64,000 nt of DNA. It comes from Beijerinckia indica subsp. indica ATCC 9039 (GTDB lineage: Bacteria > Pseudomonadota > Alphaproteobacteria > Rhizobiales > Beijerinckiaceae). This document shows, piece by piece, positions 16,290-25,986 of the stretch. The notes below the pieces were generated by a model, which was given only the letters and a program-made list of their open reading frames with translations, was not told the origin of the DNA and did not search any database. A program made the translations under genes and the position numbers. The stretch spans positions 749,501-813,500 of the forward strand of contig NC_010581.1 of assembly GCF_000019845.1 (NCBI RefSeq). The letters are read 5' to 3'. Position 1 is the first letter of the stretch. Each line of letters begins with the position of its first letter.

Positions 16290-18134
16290 ATGGAGATGGA
16301 CCCGCGGATGACGCCGATCCCTGACCCGCATGCTCCCGTCATGCCTTCTCCCGTCATGCCCCCGCCGACCGCCGATGGAGCGGCAAGGCCGGCCGTGGAA
16401 AGGCGTGGGTGGAAACAGCGTATCGCGCCCTTCTTCGGGACGAGGCTGAGCAAAAGTTCCGGGCGCGCCAAGCTCATCGCGCTTGGCTTTCTGGGTCTTT
16501 ACGGCATCATTGGGGGCAAGCTCGTCTATTTCGGCCTGCATCCAGAGGCCCCGCAAGAGGCCAAGCGGAGCGGTGATCAGGTTGCGGCGGCGCGGCCCGA
16601 TCTTCTCGACCGTAATGGCGAAGTGCTCGCCACCGATGTGAAGGTCATGTCGGTCTTCGCCGAGCCGCGCCGCATCATCGACAAGGACGAGGCCGTCGAA
16701 CTTTTGACGGCGGTCTTGCCCGATATTGACGCGCGCGATCTCCGGCAGCGTCTTGGCTCGCGCAAGGGGTTCATCTGGGTCAAACGTGCGATCACGCCTA
16801 AACAGCGTGAGGAAGTGCATCGGCTGGGCCTGCCGGGCGTCGGCTTTCTGGCCGAGAACAAACGCGTCTATCCCAATGGGCCGATCGCCGCGCATGTGCT
16901 GGGTTTCGCCAATCTCGATGGCGTCGGCATTTCCGGCCTGGAGAAATATATCGACGGACAGGGGCTCGCCGATCTACATGGCGCCGGCTTTAGCCTGACG
17001 CAGCAGGATCTGAAGCCGATCGTGACGTCCCTTGATCTCAAGGCGACTTACGCCGTGCGCGACGAATTGGCCAAGGGCATTGCGCATTTCAAGGCGAAGG
17101 CTGGGGCTGCCTGTATTCTCGACGTGAATACGGGCGAGGTCATCGCCATGGCCTCACTACCAGATTATGATCCGAACACGCCGGCCGATGCGCTTGATCC
17201 CAATCATATCAACCGGCTGTCCGTCGGTGTTTATGAAATGGGCTCGACTTTCAAGGCGATTTCCATCGCCATGGCGCTCGAGGGCAATAGGGTCAATCTC
17301 AATTCCCGGATCGACGCGCGCGATTCCCTGCGCTACGGCCGTTTTACCATTCATGATTTCCACGCCCAGCACCGCATGCTGAGTGTGCCGGAAGTCTTTA
17401 CTTATTCCTCGAATATTGGCACCGCGCGCATGGCTTTGATGGTCGGCGTCGAGGGGCACAAAGCCTTTTTGCGCAAAATGGGCCAATTGAACCGGCTGAC
17501 CACTGAATTGCCGGAATCTGCTGAGCCTCTGGTGCCGAGGAATTGGGGTGAACTCAATACGATGACCATCGCCTTCGGCCAAGGCCTCAATGTCGCCCCC
17601 TTGCAAGCGACCATGGCGGTGGGAGCCTTGGTCAATGGCGGGCTGTTGATCAAGCCGACTTTCTTGAAACGCAGTGAGGAAGAGGCAAAACGCAATGTGC
17701 CGCGCGTCGTGCGTCCGGAAACGTCTGAATCGATGCGCTATCTGATGCGTCTGAATGCGGAAATTGGATCGGCGCGTCTGGTTGATATCAAGGGCTATTT
17801 CATCGGCGGCAAGACCGGCACGGCCGACAAGATCGTGCATGGCCATTACGCCAAGGATAAAGTGTTCACGACGTTCATGGCGATCATGCCGGCCGACAAG
17901 CCGAAATATCTTTTCCTGACGCTGATGGATGAGCCGCAGGGCCTGCCGGAAACGGGCGGTTATCGGACGGCTGCCTGGAACTCTGGCTCGGTGACGGCAC
18001 GGATCATCGAACGGACCGGGCCTTTGCTTGGCATTCCGCCGCGTCTCGAATTGCCGACACAGCCTTTCCCGCTGCTCGCCAAGCTCGGCTATGGCATCGC
18101 CAATGTTCCCCAGACGAGTCGGGGAGAGCATTGA
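16290..18134 (+). CDS. ftsI: Septal transpeptidase FtsI (PBP3)
   Basis: A 614-residue class B penicillin-binding protein. A cytoplasmic Pro-rich N terminus and one transmembrane helix (about 66-83, LIALGFLGLYGIIGGKLV) precede the PBP dimerisation domain (about 105-260) and the transpeptidase domain with SxxK as GSTFKAIS, SxN as YSSNIG and KTG as GGKTGTADK. It crosslinks septal peptidoglycan in the periplasm with FtsW as the glycosyltransferase partner. Start ATG 16290 has TAGGAGCG ahead. The stop overlaps murE. Confidence 0.95.
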   Translation: MEMDPRMTPIPDPHAPVMPSPVMPPPTADGAARPAVERRGWKQRIAPFFGTRLSKSSGRAKLIALGFLGLYGIIGGKLVYFGLHPEAPQEAKRSGDQVAAARPDLLDRNGEVLATDVKVMSVFAEPRRIIDKDEAVELLTAVLPDIDARDLRQRLGSRKGFIWVKRAITPKQREEVHRLGLPGVGFLAENKRVYPNGPIAAHVLGFANLDGVGISGLEKYIDGQGLADLHGAGFSLTQQDLKPIVTSLDLKATYAVRDELAKGIAHFKAKAGAACILDVNTGEVIAMASLPDYDPNTPADALDPNHINRLSVGVYEMGSTFKAISIAMALEGNRVNLNSRIDARDSLRYGRFTIHDFHAQHRMLSVPEVFTYSSNIGTARMALMVGVEGHKAFLRKMGQLNRLTTELPESAEPLVPRNWGELNTMTIAFGQGLNVAPLQATMAVGALVNGGLLIKPTFLKRSEEEAKRNVPRVVRPETSESMRYLMRLNAEIGSARLVDIKGYFIGGKTGTADKIVHGHYAKDKVFTTFMAIMPADKPKYLFLTLMDEPQGLPETGGYRTAAWNSGSVTARIIERTGPLLGIPPRLELPTQPFPLLAKLGYGIANVPQTSRGEH

Positions 18135-19594
18135 TGCGGCTTGATGCACTCTTCCCCGATGCATTAATCGAACCGCCGGCTTTTGGTGCGCGTGAGATCG
18201 CTGGCCTTGCCTGTGACAGCCGATTGGTTGCCAAGGATCAAGTCTTTTTCGCCGTTCCTGGCACCAAGGCGGATGGTTTGACCTATGCGCCCGAGGCGGT
18301 GCGGCGTGGTGCCTTGGCCGTCGTCACGGAACAATCCGCATCGGTGCCGTTCGAAACGGCGGCTCTGGTCAAAGTCGCGGATGTTCGTTCCGCGCTCGCG
18401 ATTGCCTCGGCCCGTTTCTATGCGCGCCAGCCTGAAACCGTGGTTGCGGTGACGGGGACCAGCGGCAAGACATCGGTCGCAGCCTTTGCCCGGCAGATCT
18501 GGGCCAGCCTGGGGTTCAAGGCCGCTTCTGTCGGCACTTTGGGCGTCGTGGCCCCGGATGGCGCGAGCTATGGCGGTCTGACGACGCCTGATCCGATCAG
18601 CCTGCATCGCACGCTCGATGAATTGGCCGGCGCCGGCGTGACGCATCTTGCCTTGGAAGCGTCCTCGCACGGGCTCGATCAGCATCGGCTGGATTATGTG
18701 CGGCTGAAGGCGGCGGGTTTCACCAATCTCTCGCGCGATCATCTCGATTATCATCCGACCCTCGAAGCCTATTTCCAGGCGAAGCTCCTGCTCTTCACCC
18801 ATGTCTTGCCGGCTGACGGCACGGTGGTGGTCGATGCCGACAGTTCCGCCGGCCATGAGGTGATCGATGTCGCCAAGGCGCGCGGGCTGAAGGTCTTTTC
18901 CTTAGGGTTTGCGGGCGAGACACTGCACCTCCTCGAGGCCAGACCCGAGGCGGCGGCGACTTTGCTGCGCTTGACCTTCGCAGGCAAGGATTGGGCCTTG
19001 CGCCTGCCTCTGGTTGGGAGTTTCCAAGCTGCCAATGCCTTGATGGCGGCTGGCCTTTGCATCAGCACCGGCGCTGCGCCGGACGCGGTTTTTGCCGCGC
19101 TTGAAAGGCTCGAAGGTGCCCCTGGCCGCCTCGAAAAGGTCGGTGAACGGCGTGGTGCGTCCATTTTCGTCGATTATGCCCACAAGCCCGATGCGCTGGA
19201 AAAAGCCTTGCAGGCCTTGCGGCCCTTCACGCAAAAGAGGCTGATCGTGATTTTCGGGTGTGGTGGCGATCGCGATGCCGGCAAGCGGCCCCTGATGGGT
19301 GAAATCGCTGCGCGGCTCGCCGATCATGTCATTGTCACCGATGACAATCCGCGCAGCGAGGATCCAGATCTCATTCGCAAGGCCATTCTGCAAGGGGCTG
19401 GTTCAGGTCCTCATATTCGCGAGATCGGCGATCGCGAGGCGGCGATCAAAAGCGGAATTGGCATGCTGGAGCCCGGCGATCTTCTGCTGATTGCTGGCAA
19501 GGGCCATGAAACCGGCCAGATCCTGGCTGACAGGACGCTGCCCTTTTCCGATCGCGATTGCGCCCGCGCGGCGCTTGAGGACCATGCTGCATGA
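18134..19594 (+). CDS. murE: UDP-MurNAc-L-Ala-D-Glu:meso-DAP ligase MurE
   Basis: A 486-residue Mur ligase that adds the third peptide residue to the peptidoglycan precursor in the cytoplasm, using ATP. Motifs: P-loop VTGTSGKTS (about residue 110), LEASSHGLDQ, NLSRDHLDYH with the carbamylated-lysine region, and VDYAHKPDALEKAL. The C-terminal DNPRSEDP motif (about 405) is the signature of enzymes that use meso-diaminopimelate, as expected for a Gram-negative. The ATG overlaps the ftsI stop, and the 3' end overlaps murF (ATGA). Confidence 0.95.
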   Translation: MRLDALFPDALIEPPAFGAREIAGLACDSRLVAKDQVFFAVPGTKADGLTYAPEAVRRGALAVVTEQSASVPFETAALVKVADVRSALAIASARFYARQPETVVAVTGTSGKTSVAAFARQIWASLGFKAASVGTLGVVAPDGASYGGLTTPDPISLHRTLDELAGAGVTHLALEASSHGLDQHRLDYVRLKAAGFTNLSRDHLDYHPTLEAYFQAKLLLFTHVLPADGTVVVDADSSAGHEVIDVAKARGLKVFSLGFAGETLHLLEARPEAAATLLRLTFAGKDWALRLPLVGSFQAANALMAAGLCISTGAAPDAVFAALERLEGAPGRLEKVGERRGASIFVDYAHKPDALEKALQALRPFTQKRLIVIFGCGGDRDAGKRPLMGEIAARLADHVIVTDDNPRSEDPDLIRKAILQGAGSGPHIREIGDREAAIKSGIGMLEPGDLLLIAGKGHETGQILADRTLPFSDRDCARAALEDHAA

Positions 19595-21051
19595 ACGAGA
19601 TTTTGATGCCCGAAAGCGTCGATAAGGAGATTTTGTGGACGCCGCTCGGTCTCGTCACGCCTTTGCAGGCCCGTGTCAGTGGTCATGTTCCGTTGCGCCC
19701 GGCGCGCGGGATTTCCATCGATACGCGGACATTGCGCGAGGATGATCTCTTCTTCGCCATCAAGGGTGATAACAGCGATGGCCACGATTACGTCCCCGCG
19801 GCCTTCGCCAAGGGCGCCATGGCGGCGGTCGTCGATGAAGCTCATGCCGACCGTCTAGCAGCGCATGGCCCTCTCTATGTCGTGCATGAGGTTCTGCCGG
19901 CGCTCGAACGCCTTGGCCAGGCGGCGCGCCGGCGCGTCGAGGCTCGCGTCGTCGCGGTGACGGGATCGGTCGGCAAAACCTCGACCAAAGAGGCTCTGCG
20001 GCTGGTCTTGACCCAGGGCGGCTCTGTCCATGCCTCGGTCGCGTCTTATAATAATCATTGGGGCGTGCCGTTGACCCTCGCGCGCATGCCGCGCGACGCG
20101 CGTTTCGGGATTTTCGAGATCGGCATGAATCATCCGGGCGAAATCACTCCGCTCGTTGGCATGGTGCGACCGCATGTTGCGATCATCACCACGGTGGCTC
20201 CGGTCCATCTCGAATATTTCGAGAATGTCGAGGCGATCGCCGACGCAAAGGCTGAGATTTTCTCAGGATTGGTGCCGGGCGGCGTCGCGATCATCCATCG
20301 TGATATTCCGCAGTTCGAGCGGCTGGCCGAGGCGGCGAGACATTCGCCCGCCGGATTGATCGCCAGTTTCGGCACGCATGAGAAAGCCGATGCGCGTCTT
20401 CTCGATCTGACACCATCATCCGATCATTCGATGGTCAAGGCCTCCATCCAGGGAGAGACCCTGACTTATCGCCTTGGCGCGCCGGGCCGGCATTTCGCGG
20501 AAAATTCCCTGGCTGTCCTGCTCGCCGCCAAGGCCTGCGGCGTCCCGCTCGAGGATGCCGCCGCTGTCCTTGCCTTTTGCGCGCCCCAGGCCGGGCGCGG
20601 CCAGCAACTGGTCCTGGAAGCGGGTGATGGCCCCTTCCGTCTCATTGATGAAAGCTATAATGCCAATCCGGCCTCCATGCGCGCGGCGTTGGAAATGGCC
20701 GGCACTTTGCCGTTGGAAGGGGTCGGCCGGCGCATCGCCATCCTGGGTGATATGCTGGAATTAGGCCCCCAGGCTCCGGATTTACATGCTCAATTGGCTG
20801 ATATCCTGCGTGAGGCATGTTTCGATCTCGTCTTCGCGGCGGGTCCCTTGATGCGGCATCTCTATGACGCGCTGCCGAGCGGTCTGCGCGGGGAATGGCG
20901 CGCGAAGGCCGAGGATCTCGTGCCGATCGTCGGCGCCACGGTCCAGCGCAATGATATTGTGCTTGTCAAAGGCTCGAACGGCAGCCGCATGAAACTGCTG
21001 GTCGAAAGCCTCAAGGACAAGGCGCGGCGGGCGGGAGCGGAAACGGTCTAA
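19591..21051 (+). CDS. murF: UDP-MurNAc-tripeptide:D-Ala-D-Ala ligase MurF
   Basis: A 486-residue Mur ligase that attaches D-Ala-D-Ala, the last cytoplasmic peptide step. It shows the N-terminal substrate domain (SIDTRTLREDDLFFAIKGDN), P-loop VTGSVGKTSTKEAL (about residue 124), ASYNNHWGVPLTLARMP, EIGMNHPGEI and DESYNANPASMRAAL, all diagnostic for MurF. It overlaps murE by 4 bp. A 138-bp gap follows before mraY, one of the few gaps in the cluster. Confidence 0.95.
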   Translation: MNEILMPESVDKEILWTPLGLVTPLQARVSGHVPLRPARGISIDTRTLREDDLFFAIKGDNSDGHDYVPAAFAKGAMAAVVDEAHADRLAAHGPLYVVHEVLPALERLGQAARRRVEARVVAVTGSVGKTSTKEALRLVLTQGGSVHASVASYNNHWGVPLTLARMPRDARFGIFEIGMNHPGEITPLVGMVRPHVAIITTVAPVHLEYFENVEAIADAKAEIFSGLVPGGVAIIHRDIPQFERLAEAARHSPAGLIASFGTHEKADARLLDLTPSSDHSMVKASIQGETLTYRLGAPGRHFAENSLAVLLAAKACGVPLEDAAAVLAFCAPQAGRGQQLVLEAGDGPFRLIDESYNANPASMRAALEMAGTLPLEGVGRRIAILGDMLELGPQAPDLHAQLADILREACFDLVFAAGPLMRHLYDALPSGLRGEWRAKAEDLVPIVGATVQRNDIVLVKGSNGSRMKLLVESLKDKARRAGAETV

Positions 21052-21167
21052 ACCGTCTTCGCTAAAATTTTTGAGTTCGTGTGTTTTTGTCGCAGAGCCG
21101 GGCTGCTTTCCCAAAAAGCTGTTGGGGTTCAAAACGCATCAAACCAAAGCACCGGCTTTTGGATTTG

Positions 21168-21188
21168 ATGCTCGGGGTTTTTGTAAAC
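21168..21188 (+). repeat. 21-nt sequence shared with position 779, in the mraY leader
   Basis: ATGCTCGGGGT...TTTGTAAAC, 20 of 21 identical to 779-799, ending one base before the mraY ATG. The mraY leader has no clear Shine-Dalgarno other than CGGGG within this element, so it may contribute to translation initiation. Confidence 0.45.
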
Positions 21189-21189
21189 G

Positions 21190-22272
21190 ATGCTGACCTG
21201 GCTTGCCGAATTCGCGGTCTATTTCACACCGCTCAACCTGTTTCGCTATATCACCTTCCGGACCGGAGGGGCGATCGCGACCGCTTTGTTCTTTGTGTTC
21301 TTCTTTGGTCCCAACATCATCAAATCGCTGCGCATCAAACAGGGTAAGGGCCAGCCGATCCGGAGCGATGGACCACAATCGCATCTTCTGACCAAGAAGG
21401 GCACGCCCACCATGGGCGGCTTGATGATCCTTTCGGGTCTCTTCGTCTCGACTTTGCTCTGGGCCAATCTATCCAATCATTATGTCTGGGTCGTGCTCTG
21501 GGTCATGCTCGGTTATGGCGCCATCGGTTTTTATGATGATTATCTCAAGGTGACGAAACAGACCCACAACGGCTTTTCCGGCCGGGGGCGTCTGGCCTGC
21601 GAGGCGGGGGTGGCGCTGGTCGCCTGCATCGCCATGATGAAACTGGGCACGCCGCATATGACCTCCCTCGCTTTTCCGGCGGTCAATGGCTATGTCGTCG
21701 ATCTCGGTCTCTTCTTTCTGATCTTCGGGCCTTTTGTGATCGTCGCCTCGGGCAATGCGGTCAATCTGACCGATGGTCTCGACGGCCTCGCCATCGTGCC
21801 TGTGATGATCGCGGCGGGAACTTTCGGGATCATCGCCTATCTCGTTGGTAATGCCATCTACTCCGATTATCTGCGCATTAATTTCGTGCCCGGCGCCGGT
21901 GAACTCGCCGTGGTCAGTGGCGCGGTCATCGGCGCAGGTCTCGGCTTTTTGTGGTTCAACGCGCCGCCCGCGCAGATTTTCATGGGCGATACCGGTTCAT
22001 TGGCGCTCGGTGGCCTGCTTGGTACCATTGCCGTCGCGATCAAACATGAAATGGTGCTTGCCATTGTCGGCGGCCTTTTCGCGCTCGAAACGCTTTCGGT
22101 CATTGTGCAGGTCGTGTCCTTTAAGCTGACCGGCAAGCGCGTCTTCAAAATGGCGCCGATCCATCATCATTTCGAACAACTCGGCTGGTCCGAGCCGCAG
22201 GTCGTGGTCCGTTTCTGGATCATTGCCTTCGTGCTCGCGCTCGTCGGCCTTTCGACCTTGAAGCTGAGGTAG
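21190..22272 (+). CDS. mraY: Phospho-MurNAc-pentapeptide translocase MraY
   Basis: A 360-residue polytopic inner-membrane enzyme with about ten transmembrane segments that makes lipid I from UDP-MurNAc-pentapeptide and undecaprenyl phosphate. Conserved sites: [23 protein letters not shown] (catalytic Asp pair), [13 protein letters not shown], and [13 protein letters not shown] near the C terminus. ATG 21190 gives a normal length. It follows a 138-bp gap and is followed at 2 bp by murD. Confidence 0.96.
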   Translation: MLTWLAEFAVYFTPLNLFRYITFRTGGAIATALFFVFFFGPNIIKSLRIKQGKGQPIRSDGPQSHLLTKKGTPTMGGLMILSGLFVSTLLWANLSNHYVWVVLWVMLGYGAIGFYDDYLKVTKQTHNGFSGRGRLACEAGVALVACIAMMKLGTPHMTSLAFPAVNGYVVDLGLFFLIFGPFVIVASGNAVNLTDGLDGLAIVPVMIAAGTFGIIAYLVGNAIYSDYLRINFVPGAGELAVVSGAVIGAGLGFLWFNAPPAQIFMGDTGSLALGGLLGTIAVAIKHEMVLAIVGGLFALETLSVIVQVVSFKLTGKRVFKMAPIHHHFEQLGWSEPQVVVRFWIIAFVLALVGLSTLKLR

Positions 22273-22274
22273 GC

Positions 22275-23663
22275 ATGACACCGGTCACAGCATTCAAGGG
22301 CAAGCGCCTTGCCTTGTTTGGTCTCGGCGGGTCGGGGCTCGTCAGTGCGCAAGCGCTGAAAGCGGGCGGCGCCGAGGTCGCCGTTTGGGACGACAAGGAC
22401 AGCGCGCGTGAAACCGCCAAAGCCAAGGGGCTTGAGGTTCTCGATCTTTCGCAAGCGGACTGGAGCCAGTTTTGCGCCTTGGTGCTGGCTCCTGGCGTCC
22501 CCCTGACGCATCCCAAACCGCATTGGACGGTCGAAAAGGCACGCGCCGCCGGCATCGAAATCATTGGCGATATCGAACTATTTTGCCGTGAACGGCGCTT
22601 GATCGCCCCGAAATCGCCTTTCGTCGCGATCACCGGCACCAATGGGAAATCGACGACGACCGCGCTTGTCGCCCATCTGTTCCAGACCTTTGGCTATGAG
22701 GTCGCGATCGGCGGCAATATCGGCACGCCGATCCTTGCCTTGGAGCCTCCATCGCCGACCCGTGTCCATGTGATCGAGTGTTCCTCGTTCCAGATCGATC
22801 TGACGCCGACGCTTGATCCTTGGGTCGGCGTGCTGCTCAACATCACGCCCGATCATCTCGATCGTCATGGCACGATGGAAAATTATGCGGCGATCAAGGC
22901 GCGGCTCGTCATGGGCGCCGATAAGGCCGTCATCTGTCTCGATGATGAGCCTTGCGTCGCTATTGCTGAAACTCTGCGGCAAAAGCACAAGCCCAGCACT
23001 TTCGTTTCGATCAGCCATCCAGAATTGCGCGACGGCATTATTCTCGATGGGACGACGCTCGTGCGTCATGTCGATGGCGGCTCGGTGGTGATCGCTGATC
23101 TTGCTGGTATTGCCTCCTTGCGGGGCCGGCACAATGGCCAGAATGCCGCCGCCGCTGTCGCGGCTCTCGGCGCGCATGGATATAATCTCGATCTCGTGCG
23201 CAAGGGGCTTGAGAGCTTTCCCGGCCTGCCGCATCGCCTCGAAGAAGTCGGACGCCTCGGCAATGTTCTTTTCGTCAATGATTCCAAGGCGACCAATGCC
23301 GATGCGGCGGAAAAGGCCTTGTTGTCCTTCGAGAATATTTTCTGGATTCTCGGTGGCAAGCCGAAGGCCGGTGGCATCGATCCTCTGCGGCCTTTATTCG
23401 GTAAGATTGCTAAAGGCTATCTGATCGGCGAGGCGAGCGAGGCTTTCGCGGCGACGATCGGCGATGCCTTTCCACTCGAACGCTGTGGCACGCTCGATGT
23501 CGCCACCGCCGCCGCCGCGCGTGACGCGGACGCGAGCGCGCTGCCGGACCCGATCGTGCTGCTTTCGCCGGCTTGCGCCTCCTATGACCAATTCCCCGAT
23601 TTCGAAAAGCGCGGCGACAAGTTTCGCGAGCTCGCCCGCGCCATCATCGGCCGGTCCGGTTGA
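22275..23663 (+). CDS. murD: UDP-MurNAc-L-Ala:D-Glu ligase MurD
   Basis: A 462-residue cytoplasmic Mur ligase adding D-glutamate. It has an N-terminal Rossmann-like domain (KRLALFGLGGSGLVSAQAL), P-loop ITGTNGKSTTTALV (about 117), the central ECSSFQID and NITPDHLDRHGTM motifs, and the C-terminal VNDSKATNADAAEKAL and LLSPACASYDQF. All are standard for MurD. The start ATG lies 2 bp after mraY. Confidence 0.96.
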   Translation: MTPVTAFKGKRLALFGLGGSGLVSAQALKAGGAEVAVWDDKDSARETAKAKGLEVLDLSQADWSQFCALVLAPGVPLTHPKPHWTVEKARAAGIEIIGDIELFCRERRLIAPKSPFVAITGTNGKSTTTALVAHLFQTFGYEVAIGGNIGTPILALEPPSPTRVHVIECSSFQIDLTPTLDPWVGVLLNITPDHLDRHGTMENYAAIKARLVMGADKAVICLDDEPCVAIAETLRQKHKPSTFVSISHPELRDGIILDGTTLVRHVDGGSVVIADLAGIASLRGRHNGQNAAAAVAALGAHGYNLDLVRKGLESFPGLPHRLEEVGRLGNVLFVNDSKATNADAAEKALLSFENIFWILGGKPKAGGIDPLRPLFGKIAKGYLIGEASEAFAATIGDAFPLERCGTLDVATAAAARDADASALPDPIVLLSPACASYDQFPDFEKRGDKFRELARAIIGRSG

Positions 23664-23719
23664 TCCGAACCTGCACAAACCCTTGATCCTCACCCTTCTT
23701 CCGAGACGGAGGGCACAGC

Positions 23720-24862
23720 ATGATAAGCAGGGCAGAGCGTTCGCCTTTGGCCAATTGGTGGTGGACCGTCGATCGCTGGCTGCTGGCCAGCGTTTTGATG
23801 TTGATGGTGCTCGGCCTCGTATTGACCATGGCCGGCAGCCCGCCGGTCGCTGAAAGGCTCGGACTCTCGACCTTTCATTTCGTGCATCGGCAGGTGCTCT
23901 ATCTCATTCCGACGCTGGCCGTGCTGCTCGCCGCCTCCTTTCTCACGCCACGGCAGGTGCGCCGCTCGGCCTTGATCATCTATGTCGTTTCGATGGCTTT
24001 GATCATCGCGGCGCTTCTCTTTGGTCATGAGGTCAAGGGCGCGCGGCGCTGGATTTTCGGCATTCAGCCGTCGGAATTTTTGAAGCCTGCTTTCGTCATC
24101 CTCATCTCCTGGGCTTTTGCCGAGGGTGGCACGCGCCGCGATGTGCCGGGCAATCTCATCGCGCTCATGCTTCTCCCCCTCACGATCATTCCCTTGATGC
24201 TCCAGCCGGATTTCGGTCAGACCCTGCTCGTCTCGCTGGTCTGGGCGGCGCTCTTCTTCATGGCCGGTTTGCACTGGTTCTGGGTCGTTGGCATTGGCGG
24301 CGCGGGCATCAGCGGCGGGCTGCTTGCCTATAAATTCGTGCCGCATGTGCGCGCCCGCGTCTTGAAATTTCTCGACCCTGGCACGGGCGGCGGTATTGTT
24401 GACACGTTCCAGGTCGATACCGCCCTCGACAGCTTTCTCTCCGGCGGCTGGTTCGGCAAGGGGCCGGGCGAGGGGACGGTCAAGCGCATTCTGCCGGACG
24501 CGCATACAGATTTCATTTTCGCGGTGACGGGAGAGGAATTCGGCATTGCCGCCTGTCTCTTCATCGTCTCGATTTTCGCCTTCATCGTCTTGCGCGGTCT
24601 GCTCTCCTCCTCCAGCAATGAGGACCCGTTCTGTCGTTTTGCCGCCGCCGGCCTCACAATGTTGTTCGGCATACAGAGCGCCATCAATATGGCGGTGAAC
24701 CTGCACCTGATGCCGGCCAAGGGGATGACCTTGCCGTTCATTTCCTATGGAGGGTCCTCGCTGATTTCACTCGCCTTGGCGATCGGCTTTCTGATTGCCG
24801 TCTTGCGCAAGAGGCCGCGCTCGGCCGTGCTGCTCGAACAGGATGGGAAGGTTCTGGCGTGA
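23720..24862 (+). CDS. ftsW: Septal peptidoglycan glycosyltransferase FtsW
   Basis: A 380-residue SEDS protein with about ten transmembrane helices. Seen motifs: FVHRQVLYLIPTLA, GARRWIFGIQPSEFLKPAF, LMLQPDFGQTLLVSLVW (with the catalytic Asp of the SEDS family), and MTLPFISYGGSSLISLALAI. It polymerises septal glycan from lipid II with FtsI as its transpeptidase partner. GACGGAGGG precedes ATG 23720; the stop overlaps murG (GTGA). Confidence 0.95.
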   Translation: MISRAERSPLANWWWTVDRWLLASVLMLMVLGLVLTMAGSPPVAERLGLSTFHFVHRQVLYLIPTLAVLLAASFLTPRQVRRSALIIYVVSMALIIAALLFGHEVKGARRWIFGIQPSEFLKPAFVILISWAFAEGGTRRDVPGNLIALMLLPLTIIPLMLQPDFGQTLLVSLVWAALFFMAGLHWFWVVGIGGAGISGGLLAYKFVPHVRARVLKFLDPGTGGGIVDTFQVDTALDSFLSGGWFGKGPGEGTVKRILPDAHTDFIFAVTGEEFGIAACLFIVSIFAFIVLRGLLSSSSNEDPFCRFAAAGLTMLFGIQSAINMAVNLHLMPAKGMTLPFISYGGSSLISLALAIGFLIAVLRKRPRSAVLLEQDGKVLA

Positions 24863-25986
24863 GCGATCTGCACCCTATTCTTGTCGCGGCTGGTGGCACC
24901 GGCGGGCATTTGTTTCCCGCGGAAGCCTTGAGCCGCGTGCTGATCAAGCGCGGCTTTCCGGTCGAACTCATCACCGATGAACGGGCCACCAAATATGGCT
25001 CGGAATTTCCGGCGCGCGCGACCCATGTGGTCGCCTCGGCGACGCCGAGCCAGGGATCGCCGCTGCATCGCTTGCTGGCCCTGGGGGCGCTCGCGCGTGG
25101 CACATGGGAGGCGGTCAGGCTCCTTAAACGCATTCGCCCAAGCGTGCTCGTGGGGTTCGGCGGCTATCCGACGGTGCCGCCGGTGCTCGCCGCAAGCTGG
25201 CTCGGCGTGCCCTCGATCCTGCACGAGCAGAATGCGGTCATGGGCCGCGCCAATCGCTTTCTGGCTGGCCGCGTCAATGCCGTCGCCAAGGGGTTCGAAG
25301 GGCTGGGTGGCATCGATCCGGGGATCGCGGCGAAAACGGTGCTGACGGGTAATCCCGTGCGTCCGGCCGTACTCGCGGCGGCGCAGCAACCCTATCTCGA
25401 GGATGTCGATGGCCGTTTGCGGCTTCTGGTGACGGGCGGTTCGCAAGGCGCGCGCATCATGTCGGATGTCGTGCCGAAGGCAATCGAACTCGTGCCCGAG
25501 GCGATCCGCGCGCGTTTCATCATCGTCCAGCAGGCCCGCCCCGAGGATGAAGCGCGTGTGCGCGCCATTTACGCCAATCTCGGTGTTGAGGCGACGATCC
25601 AATCCTTCTTCACCGATCTGCCGTCGCGGATCGCCGAGGCCAATCTCGTCATTGGCCGGGCTGGTGCCTCGACTGTCTCCGAACTCGCCGTTATCGGACG
25701 CCCGTCCATTCTCGTGCCGTTTCCGCATGCGCTCGATCAGGATCAGGCGGCCAATGCGGCGCATCTTTCCGCGACGGGCGCGGCGCTCGTGGTCCCCCAG
25801 ACGGAATTTACCCCGGATTGGCTGGCGAGCCGGCTCGTCGAGATCGATGCAGACCGGCCGGCTCTCGCCAAGAAAGCCTATGCGGCCCGCAAGGCGGGGC
25901 TTCCCGATGCCGCCGAAAGGCTGGCTGATCTCGTTATCCGGTTTGCCTCAGGCGAAAAAACGATTCATGCAGGAGACAATCGATGA
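24859..25986 (+). CDS. murG: UDP-GlcNAc:lipid I GlcNAc transferase MurG
   Basis: A 375-residue GT-B glycosyltransferase that converts lipid I to lipid II at the inner face of the membrane. Motifs: [15 protein letters not shown] (first G loop), [27 protein letters not shown] and [20 protein letters not shown] with [14 protein letters not shown]. Start is GTG 24859, overlapping the ftsW stop; its own stop overlaps murC. Confidence 0.95.
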
